The notes beneath the pieces are model-generated. The model did no database searches and was not told where the DNA came from. It was given only the letters and a program-made list of their open reading frames with translations. A DNA stretch of 64,000 nt, taken from the NCBI RefSeq assembly GCF_028372415.1, contig NC_092878.1, positions 1,749,001-1,813,000 of the forward strand, given 5' to 3'. Each line of letters begins with the position of its first letter. The stretch's first letter is position 1. The position numbers and the translations under genes are program-made. Below are positions 1 to 11,540 of the stretch, in pieces. The DNA comes from Notamacropus eugenii. Taxonomy: Eukaryota > Chordata > Mammalia > Diprotodontia > Macropodidae.

Positions 1-204
1 TTATTACAACTCAAGTCAGCTTGAGCTTTAGCCCAGAAGACATTTCTAAAGCTGTTCAGCGTGAATTAAAACCTTTACAAGCACTTCTATCTGAGACTAC
101 TAGGGTAACCTCAGTTGTTTATGTAGGAACCTCCATCTCTCCTTCAGGGCTTGCCTTGTAGCAATGAATTTATTTTCCACGTATTGCCAAAAAAGAAACA
201 AAAT

Positions 205-395
205 GAGGTTAGTGGATAGAGAGCTGGCCTTGGAGACGGGACATCTTGTTTGTAGCCCTACAACAGTTGCTTAACCACTTGATTACCTCAGGAAATCCTC
301 TCAGGCTATAAGTTGCAGAAAAAGTACCAACCTTTCTTGGCAGAGAAAGTTCCATACCAGAAACAACTCATACCATTGACATAACTAGTCCAATA
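205..395 (+). mobile_element. CORE-SINE (tRNA-derived), variant with ATAAGTTGCAGA 3' part
   Basis: A tRNA-like head (GGATAGAGAGCTGGCCTTGG) is followed by a GGCTATAAGTTGCAGAAAAA tail block. The same tail occurs at 32,225-32,400 and 50,370-50,600, which supports a single SINE family. The rest of 1-560 shows nothing recognisable. Confidence 0.55.
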
Positions 396-562
396 TTTAT
401 CCCTTCTTTAATATGTGAGTTACAGGAAAGTAAATTTCAGAAGCAATGCCTCAGTCATAGAGGAAAGGTATTGGATTTCAGGGAAAGGTATATGGTATAA
501 TCTAAGCCCCAAAGCCCATTGATATGTGATTTGCTTCTCTTTGGTGAGGATCAGTGTCACAG

Positions 563-564
<2 letters not shown>

Positions 565-603
<39 letters not shown>
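565..603 (+). repeat. (TG)19 microsatellite
   Basis: Uninterrupted dinucleotide run. The flanking sequence 604-1000 shows no recognisable element. Confidence 0.95.
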
Positions 604-605
<2 letters not shown>

Positions 606-999
606 ACAGGGCAGAATTGAAAGAGCAGAAGAGAGGAGAGACTGGCTCCTTTTCAATCTCTTTGGGCTCTGCAGTCTTTTGGAAGACTTCTGGCTTCCAG
701 TTTCAAGACAGAGAATGGATGATGTCAACCTCACTTCAAGTTGCTGAAGGGAGAATAAGACTATGGGAAGAAATTGACATGAGAGGAACTAGCAGTCTAC
801 ATCACGTCCCTATCTTCAGCATATTACATAGAGACTCCAGGGAATTTGCCTCTGGTGGAGTTTGGGGCCAAGGCACAACTCTCTTGGTTAAGCTGAGTTA
901 CCTCACTCCTAATGGGACTGCTCTTTCACTCTGCATTGTCTGGCATATATTTTCCTATATATACTTTCTCTGATTTCTATTTTGCTATCAACTTGGATA

Positions 1000-1928
1000 C
1001 ATTTTTTGGTGTTTGTTTTGTTTTCCTGTTTGCTACATACATGTTCCTTGTAGAACTAGCATTTTTTCTTAATATGTAATCTATTTGTTTTTCAGTTTTC
1101 AACACTGACTTTCACAAGAATTTGAATTCCAAATTTTCTTCCCATCTCTCCCATTCCCCACCCCAGGACAGTGTGTACTCCATTCACCCCTTCTTCCAGT
1201 CTGTCTGAATTTCTGTCACTCTACCTTCTCCCATCTCTCTCACCTCTATTCTTCTGTAGGGCAAAAAAGATTTCTATAATCCATTTTCTACATATCTTGT
1301 TTCCCAGTTGTATGCAAAACCAATTTTTAATATTCATTTTTAAAGCTTTGAGTTCCTTATCCTCTCCCTTCCTCCCTCCCCACCCACCATCATTGAGAAA
1401 ACAAGCAATTAGATAGAGGTCATACATGTATAGCCATGCAAAACACTTCCATAACAGTTATGTTGCAAAAGACTAATCACATTTCCCTCTGTACTGTTCT
1501 GCCCTCCATTTATCCCATTCTCTCCCTTGATCGGTCCCTCCCACAATAGTGTTTACTTCTGATTATTCCTTTCCCCAATTTGCTGTCCTTTCTTTTATCA
1601 TCTCTCTCCTAATCCCTTCCCCCCTGCCCTCCTGCTGGGTAAAATAGATTTCCATACCCAATTGAGTGAGCATTGTTTCCTCCTTAAGCCAAATCCCATG
1701 AGAATAAGACTCACTTATTCCCTTTCATCTTCCTCCCTTCCCCTCCATTGTAAAAGCTCTTTCTTACCTCTTTTATGTGAGATGATTTGCTACATTCTAC
1801 CTCTCACTGTCTCTTACTACTAGTACATTCCACTAAACAGTAAATTTTATTTTTTAGGTGTTCCCCATCATATTCAACTCACCCTGTGCCCTCTGTCTAT
1901 GTATCTCTCTCTCTCTCTCTCTCTCTCC

Positions 1929-1980
<52 letters not shown>

Positions 1981-4131
1981 ATGTGTGTACGCACATACAC
2001 CCTACCTACACATATACCTACCTACACATATACATACACGTATAAATATACACATACATACATACAGACATACCCATACACACTTACATATATATATATA
2101 TGCATATATATATATATATATATATGTATATACACTCCCTCTAATTAGTCTAGTACTGAAAAAGGTCTCATGAGTTACAAATATCATCTTTCCATGTAGA
2201 AATGTAAACAGTTCAACTTTAATGAGCTCCTTATGATGACTTCTCTTTCTTGTTCACGTTTTCATGTTTCTTTTGATTCTTGTATTTAAAAGTCAAATTT
2301 TCTATTCAGCTCTGGTCTTTCAACAGGAATGCTTGGAAGTCCTCTATTTCATTGAAATTTCTTTTTTTCCTCTGAAGTATTATACTCAGTTTTGCTGGGT
2401 ATGTGATCGTTGGCTTTAATTCTACCTCCTTTGACCTCTGGAATATCATATCCTAAGCCCTTTGATTCCTTAGTGTAGAAGCTGCTAAATCTCGTGTTAT
2501 CCTGATTATATTTCCACAATACTTGAATTGTTTCTTTCTAGCTGCTTGTAATATTTTCTCCTTGACCTGGGAACTCTGAAATTTGGCTACAATATTCCTA
2601 GGAGTTTTCCTTTTGGGGTCTCTTTTCAGGAGGTGATTGGTGAATTCTTTTGATTTCTATTTTACTCTCTGATTCTAGAATATCAGAGCAGTTTTCCTTG
2701 ATAATTTCTTGGAAGTGATGTCTAGGCTCTTTTTTTGATCATGGCTTTCAGGTAGACTAATGATTTTTAAATTGTCTCTCCTGGATCTATTTTCCAAGTC
2801 AGCTGTTTATCCAATGAGATATTTCATATTGTCTTCTATTTTTTTCTTTCTTTTGGTTTTGTTTTATAATTTTTTATTTCTCATAAAGCCATTAGCTTCC
2901 ATTTGCTCCATTCTACTTTTTAAAGAACTATTTTCTTCAGTGAGCTTTTGGACTTCCTTGTCTATTTTGCCAATTCTGCTTTTTAAGGCATTCTCCTCGT
3001 TAGCTGTTTGGACCTCTTTTGCCATTTGGGTTAATCTATTTTTAAGGTGTTATTTTTCTCAGAATTTTTTTGGGTCTCCTTTAGCAAGCTCTTGACACAT
3101 TTTTTATGACCTTCTTGCTTTGCTCTCATTTCTCTTCCCAATTTTTCCTCCACCTCTCTTATTTGATTTTCAAAGTCCTTTTTGAGCTCTTCCATGGCCT
3201 GAGACCATTTCATATTTATTTGGGAGGCTTTGCATGTAGAAGCCTTGATCTTGCTATCTTCCTCTGGCTGTATGCTTTGATCTTCCTCCTTTGAAAGGAA
3301 GGAAGAAAATACCTTTTCACCAAGAAAGTAACCTTTTATAGTTTTATTTTTCCCCTTTTTGGTAATTTTCTCAGCCAGTTACTTGACTTTTGACCCATTT
3401 GTCATGTAGAGGGTATACCACCCCAGGCTTCAGAGGTTTTGTGTAACTATTCTCCAAGATATCTCTAGGGACCTGTAAGTTCTCAGTTCCTCCAATATGG
3501 CATGATCAAGGAAGAGGTGTTTACTCCTTTCCTGGCCTGTGCTCTGGTCTATGAGCAACCACTCTTTTCTGCCCTGGAACTGCAAGTAGAATTCCCTCTC
3601 CATAACCACCATCAGCTCCACCATGCCAGTACTCCTCCTCACCCCAGGACTACCACTGAGGACTGAGACCCAGGTCAGCTGCTCGATTACTTGATTGCTT
3701 CTGGGTCTGTAAGCTGAGAACTCCAGAAGCAGCTCCTGCTGTGGCAGTGGCTGCTGCTGCCCTAGGGCTGGGGCTGGGGCTGGGACTGGACCACACTTTC
3801 CTCTCACCCAGGTTAAAGAACTTTCTCACTGACCTTTGAAGCTGTCTTTGGCATTCATGAGTTGAGAAATCTGGAAACTGCAGCAGCTGCCCATGATTCA
3901 GCGCCCTGAAACTTGCTCCAGTACCATCTGTGCCAGTGAGGCTCATGCTGGGCTGAGCTCCACTCCAAGCCTAGTTTAATAGATCCTTCCTGTCAGCCTA
4001 GAAGTCTGTTTCACTCCATCATTTTGTGGCTCCTGCTGTTCTAGAATTTGTTTAGAGTCATCTTTTACAGCTATTGTAAGGGCTTTGGGAGGAAAGCTCC
4101 AGCAGGTCCATGCTGCTACTCTGCCATTCTG
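1000..4131 (-). mobile_element. L1-related element with ORF1 only (half-L1/HAL1-like)
   Basis: Read on the minus strand: a 5' UTR starting near 4131 (GAATGGCAGAGTAG), then ORF1 from about 3400 to about 2260, then a C/T-rich (on +) 3' UTR to about 1000. The ORF1 frame shows the L1 coiled coil (AMEELKKDFENQIREVEEK, about 3210-3150), the RNA-binding domain (ENRSRRDNLKI, near 2780) and the C-terminal YPAKLS block (near 2390), with scattered stops. ORF2 (reverse transcriptase) is absent: the C-terminal block passes directly into the 3' UTR. This is the architecture of HAL1 elements. The microsatellite at 1903-2135 appears to be internal. Inactive. Confidence 0.65.
1903..2135 (+). repeat. Compound TC/TA/TG/TACA microsatellite inside the HAL1-like element
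   Basis: Successive (TC)n, (TA)n, (TG)n, TACATA and (TA)n blocks. Confidence 0.9.
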
Positions 4132-4480
4132 TAGAACTAGTATTATTTGGAAAGGGAGTCAAGGCTTGCATAATAAGCCTGAAGCCTTCTTTCCTCATTA
4201 CTGAATAGCCCTCAGAAGTTTAGCTTGAACCTGAAAACTACATACCCTGGATTAATAATATTTAAGTGAGCAGATAGATATGATTCTAGCCCACCATCCC
4301 CTTTCTCTGAGGGGAGCAGATGATCAGTCTCTGCTTTCCACCTCTTGTTTCCCTTCCTGTTATAGATTAGTCTCCCTTTGAAAAGAATTGGGAGAGAAGA
4401 GTTTAGAGATGTCTACATTGTCTTTCTATGAATCTTATATGATGTCCCAAGATACAGCTGGCTACAAAGAGGTTTCATAG

Positions 4481-5085
4481 AATACAGAGTCACACAATCA
4501 TCAACTCTCAGAGTTAGAAGAGAATGCAGAGACCATCCAGCCTAGTCCACACTGGAACAAGAATGCCCTCTACAACATACCCAGCATAGGATCATTTAGC
4601 CATTGCTTAAAGAGCTCCATTCCACTTGGGGTTAGCTCCAATTTTACCAAGCCCAAATTTGCCTCTTTATAACTTCTACTCATTACTCTAGGTTCTGCCT
4701 TCCTGAGCCAAGCAAGCCCCATTTTTCCACAAATCAGCCCTCAGAGGCTTGAAAACAGTTGTCTTGCTCTTCCACTCCCATTCCCCCTCCCCACCCCAAA
4801 GCTGCTCTTCTCTAGGCTGAATAGTCCTTCAAATGATCTTCACGTAATATGATCTCAAAGGTCCTTCACCATCTTGTTCACCTTCCTCAGGATGCTCTCT
4901 AGTTTATCAATGTTCCTCAGGAAATTTGGTGCAGAGAACTATTAAGGAACTCTGGATGTAGCTGGGACCAAAACAGCAGGAATATATAGAATCACATATT
5001 GCCCAGTCCTGGATACAAGTCTCTCTTAATGAAGGCTAAGCTAATATTAGCTTTTTTTTATTTCCACAACAAACTTTTGACTAAA
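4481..5085 (-). mobile_element. CR1/L3 LINE 3' fragment
   Basis: The + strand reads as the reverse complement of the CR1/L3 3' end: blocks such as AACTTCTACTCATTACTC, TCTCTAGGCTGAATAGTCC and ATGCTCTCTAGTTTATCAAT correspond to the well-known amniote CR1 3' region. Old and degraded. Confidence 0.6.
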
Positions 5086-5324
5086 CTATATGCTTACAAT
5101 GCACCACCACCACCACCCCCAGATAATTTCTAGATTAACTACTGTCGAGTCATCTATATGCTGAGTCCTGCCTTAAGAGAAGCAAGGATTCAGGAGGACT
5201 TAGAGGGGGTTAATTAGGGACAGCTCTCTGCAAAAGGTGAGCTTAGAGTACAGTTTTGATGGGGAAGGATGTGGGTAAAAGAGATATGACATTTAAAGAA
5301 GGCAATGATGTGAAAAAAACATGA

Positions 5325-5450
5325 AGTTAGGATTTAGACCTGGAAGGCACCTTAGATATCATCGAGTTCAAATCTCCCATTTCACAGACGATGGAACTGA
5401 GGCTTCTATTAGGTGAAATGACTTCTCCAAAGTCACAAAGGGAATGATGA
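5325..5450 (-). mobile_element. MIR-type SINE fragment
   Basis: CATTTCACAGACGATGGAACTGAGGC is the antisense MIR core. 5,451-6,200 holds no recognisable element. Confidence 0.55.
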
Positions 5451-6204
5451 GCAGAATGGGGAGTGCCAAGTAAACTTTACATTTTGTTTTTGTTTGCTGC
5501 GGTTCTCGCTTTGAGAACTGATGAGTCTTGCACTGGTAAGATTTGTTTCCTATAGAATCTAGATGCAAACATCCTTGTTCCTCCTGATTTCCTCCAGGAG
5601 TAGGGCGAAGGTCCCAATTTTGTGTTTTGAAAAAAGTAACCATGACAACGGCAAAGTCCATGTAGAGTAGTAAAATACTTATAAAGCTCACTTTCATAAC
5701 CTTGCTTTTTCTTCCAGAATGAATGTTCCTCTCCAGACAATGATATGGCAGTAACAAAGGAGAAGCAAACAGGAGGATGATATCTAGCCAACCTGCATGT
5801 TCTCCCTGTGCCCTTCAAAGAAATATATGGATCGATGATATGCTAGTTCTTTGCCCTTTGGGTTCCTCCACCTTCACTCCTACCCCACTCACGTAGCTAG
5901 TTCAGCTACCGAACATAATCTAAAAAGACAAGAGCCGATATAAGCTCTTTGAAGGGCAGGTGCTCTACAACTTGAATTAATCCATGCATTTAGAAGTAAC
6001 AATAAACATAAGAATTACTGAAAAGATTCTGTTTAAAAAGATGCCACAAAAGGCAACTTTGAGCCCTATTCTTTGATCCATGGGTCAGAGAGTTGGCTGT
6101 GAGAAACTTGAAAAGGGCTTTCCCCATGTAGTTTGTGAAGAATGTCCTCTTTTCCCTATATGTCCCTGTAGCCACTTTTCTTTGAGCAGGTGCCCATTCT
6201 TTGA

Positions 6205-6690
6205 GGGCTGGTATGCATGGTGTAATGGAAAGTGAATCAGACCCAAATTATAGGTCTAGCTCTGTCAAGGAGACACATAGAATCAGAAGACTTTTGTTAT
6301 ATCCCTGCTCTTCATTACTGTAAATAAGTGTCTTCTTATTTTCCCTGAGTGTGAGTTTCCTTACCTATCAAATGGATTTATTGTAAGGGGCAAGTGAAAT
6401 GCCACCATAAATGAAAAATGTTTTAAAAGGTACAAAGTGCCATATAAGTATAAGGTGGTTCTATCATAAGTGTTCCTCTGCACAAAGCATGGCAGTGTGG
6501 AAAGTGCAATAACTTGGGAACTCAGAGGACTTGGATTCAAATCCCATCTCTCACAATTAATACCTATATGACTTCAGTCATGTTACTTAACCTCTGCAGG
6601 CCTCAGTTTCCTCATCTGTAAAGTGGAGGGGGTAATAATTAGATGGTCTCTAAAGTTCCTTTTAGCTCTAGACCTTTGATCCCCAATCCT
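6205..6690 (+). mobile_element. Two successive CORE/MIR-type SINEs
   Basis: First copy about 6205-6450 (degraded, TGGTGTAATGGAAAGTGAAT). Second 6485-6690 (GGCAGTGTGGAAAGTGCAAT, then CCTCAGTTTCCTCATCTGTA at 6600). Confidence 0.6.
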
Positions 6691-6841
6691 GTATATTTCA
6701 AAGAAGTGTAGAAAAGTGTTAGAGCTGGCCACTATTCATGGGCCACTAGGTCTAGGATAATACTTGTGTTGCATTCAACAACAGACTAGACATCAAGGAG
6801 AGGGCAAGTGGAGGAGGCTATTCTCCCTTTTGTATTTTGAA

Positions 6842-6904
6842 AAAAAACCAAACATATATACATACACAAATACACACATATGTGTGTATATACTTGTGTG
6901 CATA
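6842..6904 (+). repeat. CA/TA-rich simple repeat
   Basis: ACATATATACATACACAAAT followed by similar CA/TA alternation. Confidence 0.8.
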
Positions 6905-7235
6905 TACACACAGAGTGAGGTAGACAGATGCAGGAAGACCTGAGTTCAAATTTGGCCTCAGACACTTACTATCTGTGTGACCCTGAACAAGTCACTTAAG
7001 CTCTGTTTACCTCAGTTTTGTCATCAGTCAAATGGGGATAATAATAGCACCTGCTTCCCAGGATTGTTATGGGGATCAAATGAGATAACATTTGTAAAGT
7101 GCTTTGCACAATACAGGACACATATCCTTGCCCTTGGCCATTGCCTGGGCTCCAGATCTCCAGAGATAATTAACTTCCACATTTCACTTCACCTCAAGAA
7201 ACACAATAAATGTTAGATATTATTATTTATTTCCA
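6905..7235 (+). mobile_element. CORE-SINE carrying an 82-bp foreign segment
   Basis: Classic body (AGGAAGACCTGAGTTCAAAT at 6931; TTGTAAAGTGCTTTGCACAA near 7092). The expected tail is interrupted at 7122-7203 by sequence also found at 9178-9259, and the tail (AATAAATGTTAGATATTATT) resumes afterwards. Confidence 0.65.
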
Positions 7236-7379
7236 GAATAACCTGTGATTTCAATGATGTAGAAAACTCTCTCTGAACCAGTGCATGTTGGCATCTGTTC
7301 CACAATCTCTAGCATCGTAGAGTTACCTGAGGCACTAAGAGGTCAGGGACTTGCTCCATATCACCTTAACTGTATTAGA

Positions 7380-7625
7380 CACTGTTAGGTGGTACAGTGG
7401 AGAGAGTAGTGGGCTTGGAGTCAAGAAGATCTGCATTCAAGTCTTGCCACAGAAACTTACTAGCTGTGTATCCCTGGGCAAGTCATTTAACTCCTGTCTG
7501 CCTCAGTTTCCTCATCTGAAAATGGTGCCAATAATAGCACTTACCTCACCCAGTTGTTGTAAGGACCAAATGAGGTAACGTACGTAAAGTATTTTGCAAA
7601 TCTCAAAGTACCCTATAAATATCAC
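7380..7625 (+). mobile_element. CORE-SINE, near full length
   Basis: Head TTAGGTGGTACAGTGGAGAG, body CCTCAGTTTCCTCATCTGAA (7501), tail ACGTAAAGTATTTTGCAAAT. It runs directly into an ATC/TCC microsatellite. Confidence 0.7.
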
Positions 7626-7700
7626 CTTCATCCTCATCATCATCATCATCCTCCTCCTCCTCCTCAACATCATCCTCATCATCATCATCATCATCATCTA
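7626..7700 (+). repeat. (TCATCA/TCC)n microsatellite
   Basis: Imperfect trinucleotide array of ATC and CTC units grown from the 3' tail of the preceding SINE. Confidence 0.85.
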
Positions 7701-7904
7701 CCATATGTATAGACTTGGGTGGAGAGCAAGCTAAAATGAGTCACCAATGAAGCGTACAAGTCTAAAAACAAAATAAACAAACAAATCTAAAACTCTCCAA
7801 AGGTGCTTTAAGAGTCTCTGTTTTAAGAGAGTTCTGCCATTTCTGTTTCTGAGAGTTTAGACCTATTGCCCACTATTTCTGGAATATTCTATTTATTTCT
7901 AGGA

Positions 7905-8372
7905 CCTGGATCTTGGGAAGGACATTGATGAGTTGGAGCGAGTACAAAGGAATCGGAAACAGAATGGTAAAAAGATGACAAATCTAGCCATACAGGATTG
8001 GTGGAAGGAATTAAGGATGCTTAGTTTGGGTAAGAGAAGACTTAGGGGAACCACGATGGCTGTCTTCATACAATGGAAACATTGTAAGAAGAGACTTGTT
8101 AGATCCCAGAATGCTCCATAAGGGCCAATGGATGGAGACTGAAGAAAGGCAGATTTCTGTTTTACATAAGTACAAATTTTCTAGCTATTAGAGCTGTCCC
8201 AAGGTGTGACTGAACACCTCAGAAGCTAGTGGGTTTCCCCATCAATGGAGGTTTTCAATTGGAGGCTAGCCAATCATTTGTCAGGAGTCTCATAGAGAAT
8301 TCCTGCTCTTTAAGGAATTAGGTTAGATGCAGTCTGAGATCCCTTTTTGAATCTAAAATTCTGTAGTTCTTG
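7905..8372 (+). mobile_element. CR1/L3 LINE 3' fragment
   Basis: Blocks AAGGACATTGATGAGTTGGA (7918), AGAAGACTTAGGGGAACC (8034) and ATCAATGGAGGTTTTCAA (8242) follow the order of the L3/CR1 3' end. It ends with the family's AAAATTCTGTAG-type tail. Confidence 0.65.
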
Positions 8373-8399
8373 ATTTGCAAGCAGAAGGCATGAAGGTGT

Positions 8400-8615
8400 A
8401 ATATAAATGCATTACATGAGGAGACAAAAGAACTAAATTCCAGTCTTAGCTCTGACACACCCCATATGACCCCAAGCCCTTAGGGGATAATAGTGGTCCT
8501 CTTTTTCTCTGTGTTACGCAGTGGGGTCACAGTAAAGATCATGTACAATCATATAAATGAAAAATGCTTTGCAATCATCCCAAAGTTATGTAAATCTAAA
8601 CGGTTATTATTTTGT
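8400..8615 (+). mobile_element. Degraded MIR-type SINE
   Basis: CCAGTCTTAGCTCTGACACA (8441) and AAAAATGCTTTGCAATCATC (8560) are spaced as in a MIR. 8,616-9,177 shows no recognisable element. Confidence 0.4.
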
Positions 8616-9177
8616 CTCTGAGGATTTGAGCTGACCGTAAATCCTGAAGTCTGTGAGAGATGTCACTGTTTCCATCGATTTTAATTCATCTTTCCTCTGG
8701 CAGCCTGTGTGATTGATTTGGCAACTGGGCATTTTAAAGGGCCAGACTTCTTTTTTATTTAAAGTTAACTTTTAATGAAAGTTAAACCAAACATCAAACT
8801 CTTCAAGTCTAATTATGTCAGTTGTTCTGTTGCCCTTCATAGCTGAAGGAGACATGGGTTCTTGTCTTCTGACGATAGTTTAAAAATGATTCTGAGATAT
8901 CCAGGAGTGTGCTGGTAAATATTTAACAACTGGCTCTCTGAAAACACATGACACACTTTGAAGTCTAATCTGTATTAATAACATTTCCTCCATCACTTTC
9001 TTAAGTCTAGGCAATCGACAAAACCTTATTTGTAGCATTAGTAATGGCTTAGAGCAGCCCCCAACATGCCCTGTATGTACCTTCCACTAATTGTTACTGA
9101 TAATTCAGAACCTTACTATAATTTAGAACCTTCCCTTTTCCCCTTTCTCTTCCCCCTTCTCCCTTACGCCCTACTCA

Positions 9178-9259
9178 ATATCCTTGCACTTGACCATTGC
9201 CTGGGCTCCAGATCTGCAGAGATAATTAACTTCAACATTTCACTTCACCTCAAGAAACA
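9178..9259 (+). repeat. 82-bp segment, second copy (first at 7122-7203)
   Basis: The two segments differ at four positions by eye (about 95% identity). This copy leads into an L2-type CATTTGTTAAATACCTACTG end, whereas the 7,122 copy is inside a SINE. Confidence 0.85.
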
Positions 9260-9299
9260 TTTGTTAAATACCTACTGTATACAAACCATGATAAAGTAG

Positions 9300-9425
9300 T
9301 TAGAGGCATGGTCCCAAATTCAGGAAGACCTGACTCTGACACAGACTGGTCATATGAACCCGGAAAGTCATTCAGCAACTCCAAGTAACTCTCCTATGAC
9401 CATCTGTGGCAGACAGATAATTTCC
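9300..9425 (+). mobile_element. Truncated CORE-SINE
   Basis: TTAGAGGCATGGTCCCAAAT, then TCAGGAAGACCTGACTCTGA and a weak GAAAGTCATTCAGC block. Degraded. Confidence 0.45.
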
Positions 9426-9447
9426 TCATAGAAGTTCCCCACTGTAG

Positions 9448-9450
9448 CCT

Positions 9451-9501
<51 letters not shown>

Positions 9502-9551
9502 GCACACACACACGCACACACACATGCACACACCCACACACATGCACACAG
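9448..9551 (+). repeat. Compound (CT)n(CA)n microsatellite
   Basis: Runs of CTCTCT pass into CACACA with CG and TG interruptions. Confidence 0.9.
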
Positions 9552-9599
9552 AGCAGGATACTGGGATTAATACTGTAGGGTAAGATTAAAAGTTCAGAT

Positions 9600-10000
9600 A
9601 ATTTAGCTCAATACTTTATGGAAGACACTATACTAAGTGCTCTGGATATGAAAAATAGAAAACCTGAACTTACCCTCAAGGAGTTTACATTCTCCTTGCC
9701 CTACTGGGGCAACACAGCAGATACAACACTGATTAAATCAATGCATAATATATACAAAATAACAGAAAAAGGAGAGGGCACTAACAAAGGGGGATCAAGA
9801 AAGCTCTCATGCAGGAGGTTGCACTTGACCTTTGAAGGAAACTAGGAAGCTGTGAGTGTGGATGAGGTTGCTAAGAGAATTAGGTGTGTCATCCTGAAAG
9901 TTTGGCTAAAGAGGCAAAGGGGCTAGGTGATATATACGTTCAGATTATTTCCTTAAAGCTGGCAGACACATGATCATGGAGTCAGAAGGAAACTTCTGAC
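9600..10000 (-). mobile_element. L2 LINE 3' fragment
   Basis: The + strand reads as the reverse complement of L2: AAGACACTATACTAAGTGCT (9622), CTCAAGGAGTTTACATTCTC (9676) and TTGCACTTGACCTTTGAAGGAA (9818). Confidence 0.6.
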
Positions 10001-10574
10001 TGTCTGATACAAGAATGACCAGGCTTAAATCTGTTTTAGGACAATCTCGGGATGTCTGTGTCCCTCAGATTTATGGTCCCCATATGTCTTTAACTATACC
10101 ATGAGATAAGGAATTAGTCAAATAAGTTGTAATTACAATAAGATAGGAGAGCTGACAGTGTCAATTGAAGTAACAACCCTGGATGTCTATGTTTTCTTTA
10201 CCATTAACATACCATAACATAGTATGTGTCCACAAAATATTAAGATACGGAAAAGTCCCATTATTCAAGACAGTGTCTCGGGTTAAGGGTCACATCCTTA
10301 AACAGAGGAAAAATGCACTTAAGTCAGCCCCATCTGGCCTTGCTGACATAAGTATTCTCTGAGCTTACTGAGAAAACAAAGGAGCTGTTAGGTCCAGCCT
10401 CTTCTTCAGGTTGGTTAATTCAGGCTCTGACCCTTATTAAAGTCCACAAAATGATATTAAATGATTATCAGGTGTTAACCAGATTCATTACCGCAGAGAT
10501 ATCTAAGGAGTAAGCTCCCCCTGTAGCAGGATTCAGGCAGGATGGGGAATGTGCCAAGCCAGTTGGTTCTGGTG

Positions 10575-10720
10575 ATTGCAATTCAATTTAACCAATACTT
10601 ATTAAGCACCTACTGTGTGCAAGGCACATGGGGATACAAAGATATGAAAATAACAATGTTTTCACTCAAGGAACTCACTTAATACTGGGAGAGAAGGTGT
10701 TCTGGCATTGATCAGTTCTA
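10575..10720 (-). mobile_element. Short L2 3' end
   Basis: ACTTATTAAGCACCTACTGT (10597) followed by GGGGATACAAAGATATGAAA is the antisense L2 3' end. Confidence 0.6.
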
Positions 10721-11254
10721 TTGACATGGATGATTTCAACTCTTCGATTTCATGTTTTGGAATTCTAGCATAAAGACCAAAATACAGGAGAAAATATCAC
10801 TAATCTAGGTTGGGTGCACCAGTGAATGGAGAAGGAGGTCCAAAGCAAAGGAAGGTGGGGGCTGGTATCTTAGGGCCTTTCTCTTCACTGAATGAATTAA
10901 CAAGGAGGCTGTGGACAACAAAATAGGTATCCATCAAATGAATAAGTAGCACCCCTTCATTATTCTCAGGGTTAGGGTGGGCAACTTCTGGGAGTTCTTC
11001 TAGGAGGAATAAGGTGTGTTGATGAAGATTCTTAGGAAATTGTGGCTATTAAATGAAGTGATTGAGTATTTCCCTTGCAGGAATAAACTGCCCTCACCCT
11101 GAAAAGAGGATAACAGTCTCTCTAGGGCTCCAGGATACAACCTTTCCTTTGCAATGATGGGAGGTCCTATCATCATGGGAGGCCAGGCCATGACACCCAC
11201 AGAAATGTATCTGCCATTTTTCTGCCTATTCTCAAAAGTTTCCTGCACTTTATT

Positions 11255-11540
11255 CCCAGTTTCAGTATCCTAAAGAGCTTATTATCATTGGCAAACTTGG
11301 AGATTTCACTGTGTACTACCTCTTTCAGAGCATTTATAAAAATTTTAAATAAGACTAGATCTTAGCATCTATCACTGTTGACATTTCTCCATTCAAATAA
11401 TCTTTTATACCTGTTCTTCTTTGTTTCCTCTCTTTAGGCCAGCTTAAATCCATGACAAAAGAGTTCCTTAGTCCCAGGGTGACTCCATTTTTTCAATAAC
11501 CTTTGGTGGAGAGCCTTATCAAAGGAACTAGTACACCTTG
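11255..11540 (-). mobile_element. CR1/L3 reverse-transcriptase-end fragment
   Basis: The + strand resembles the antisense CR1/L3 segment containing TCATTGGCAAACTTGGAGAT and GAGCCTTATCAAAGGAACT, a little upstream of the 3' end. It abuts a + oriented L2. Confidence 0.5.
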
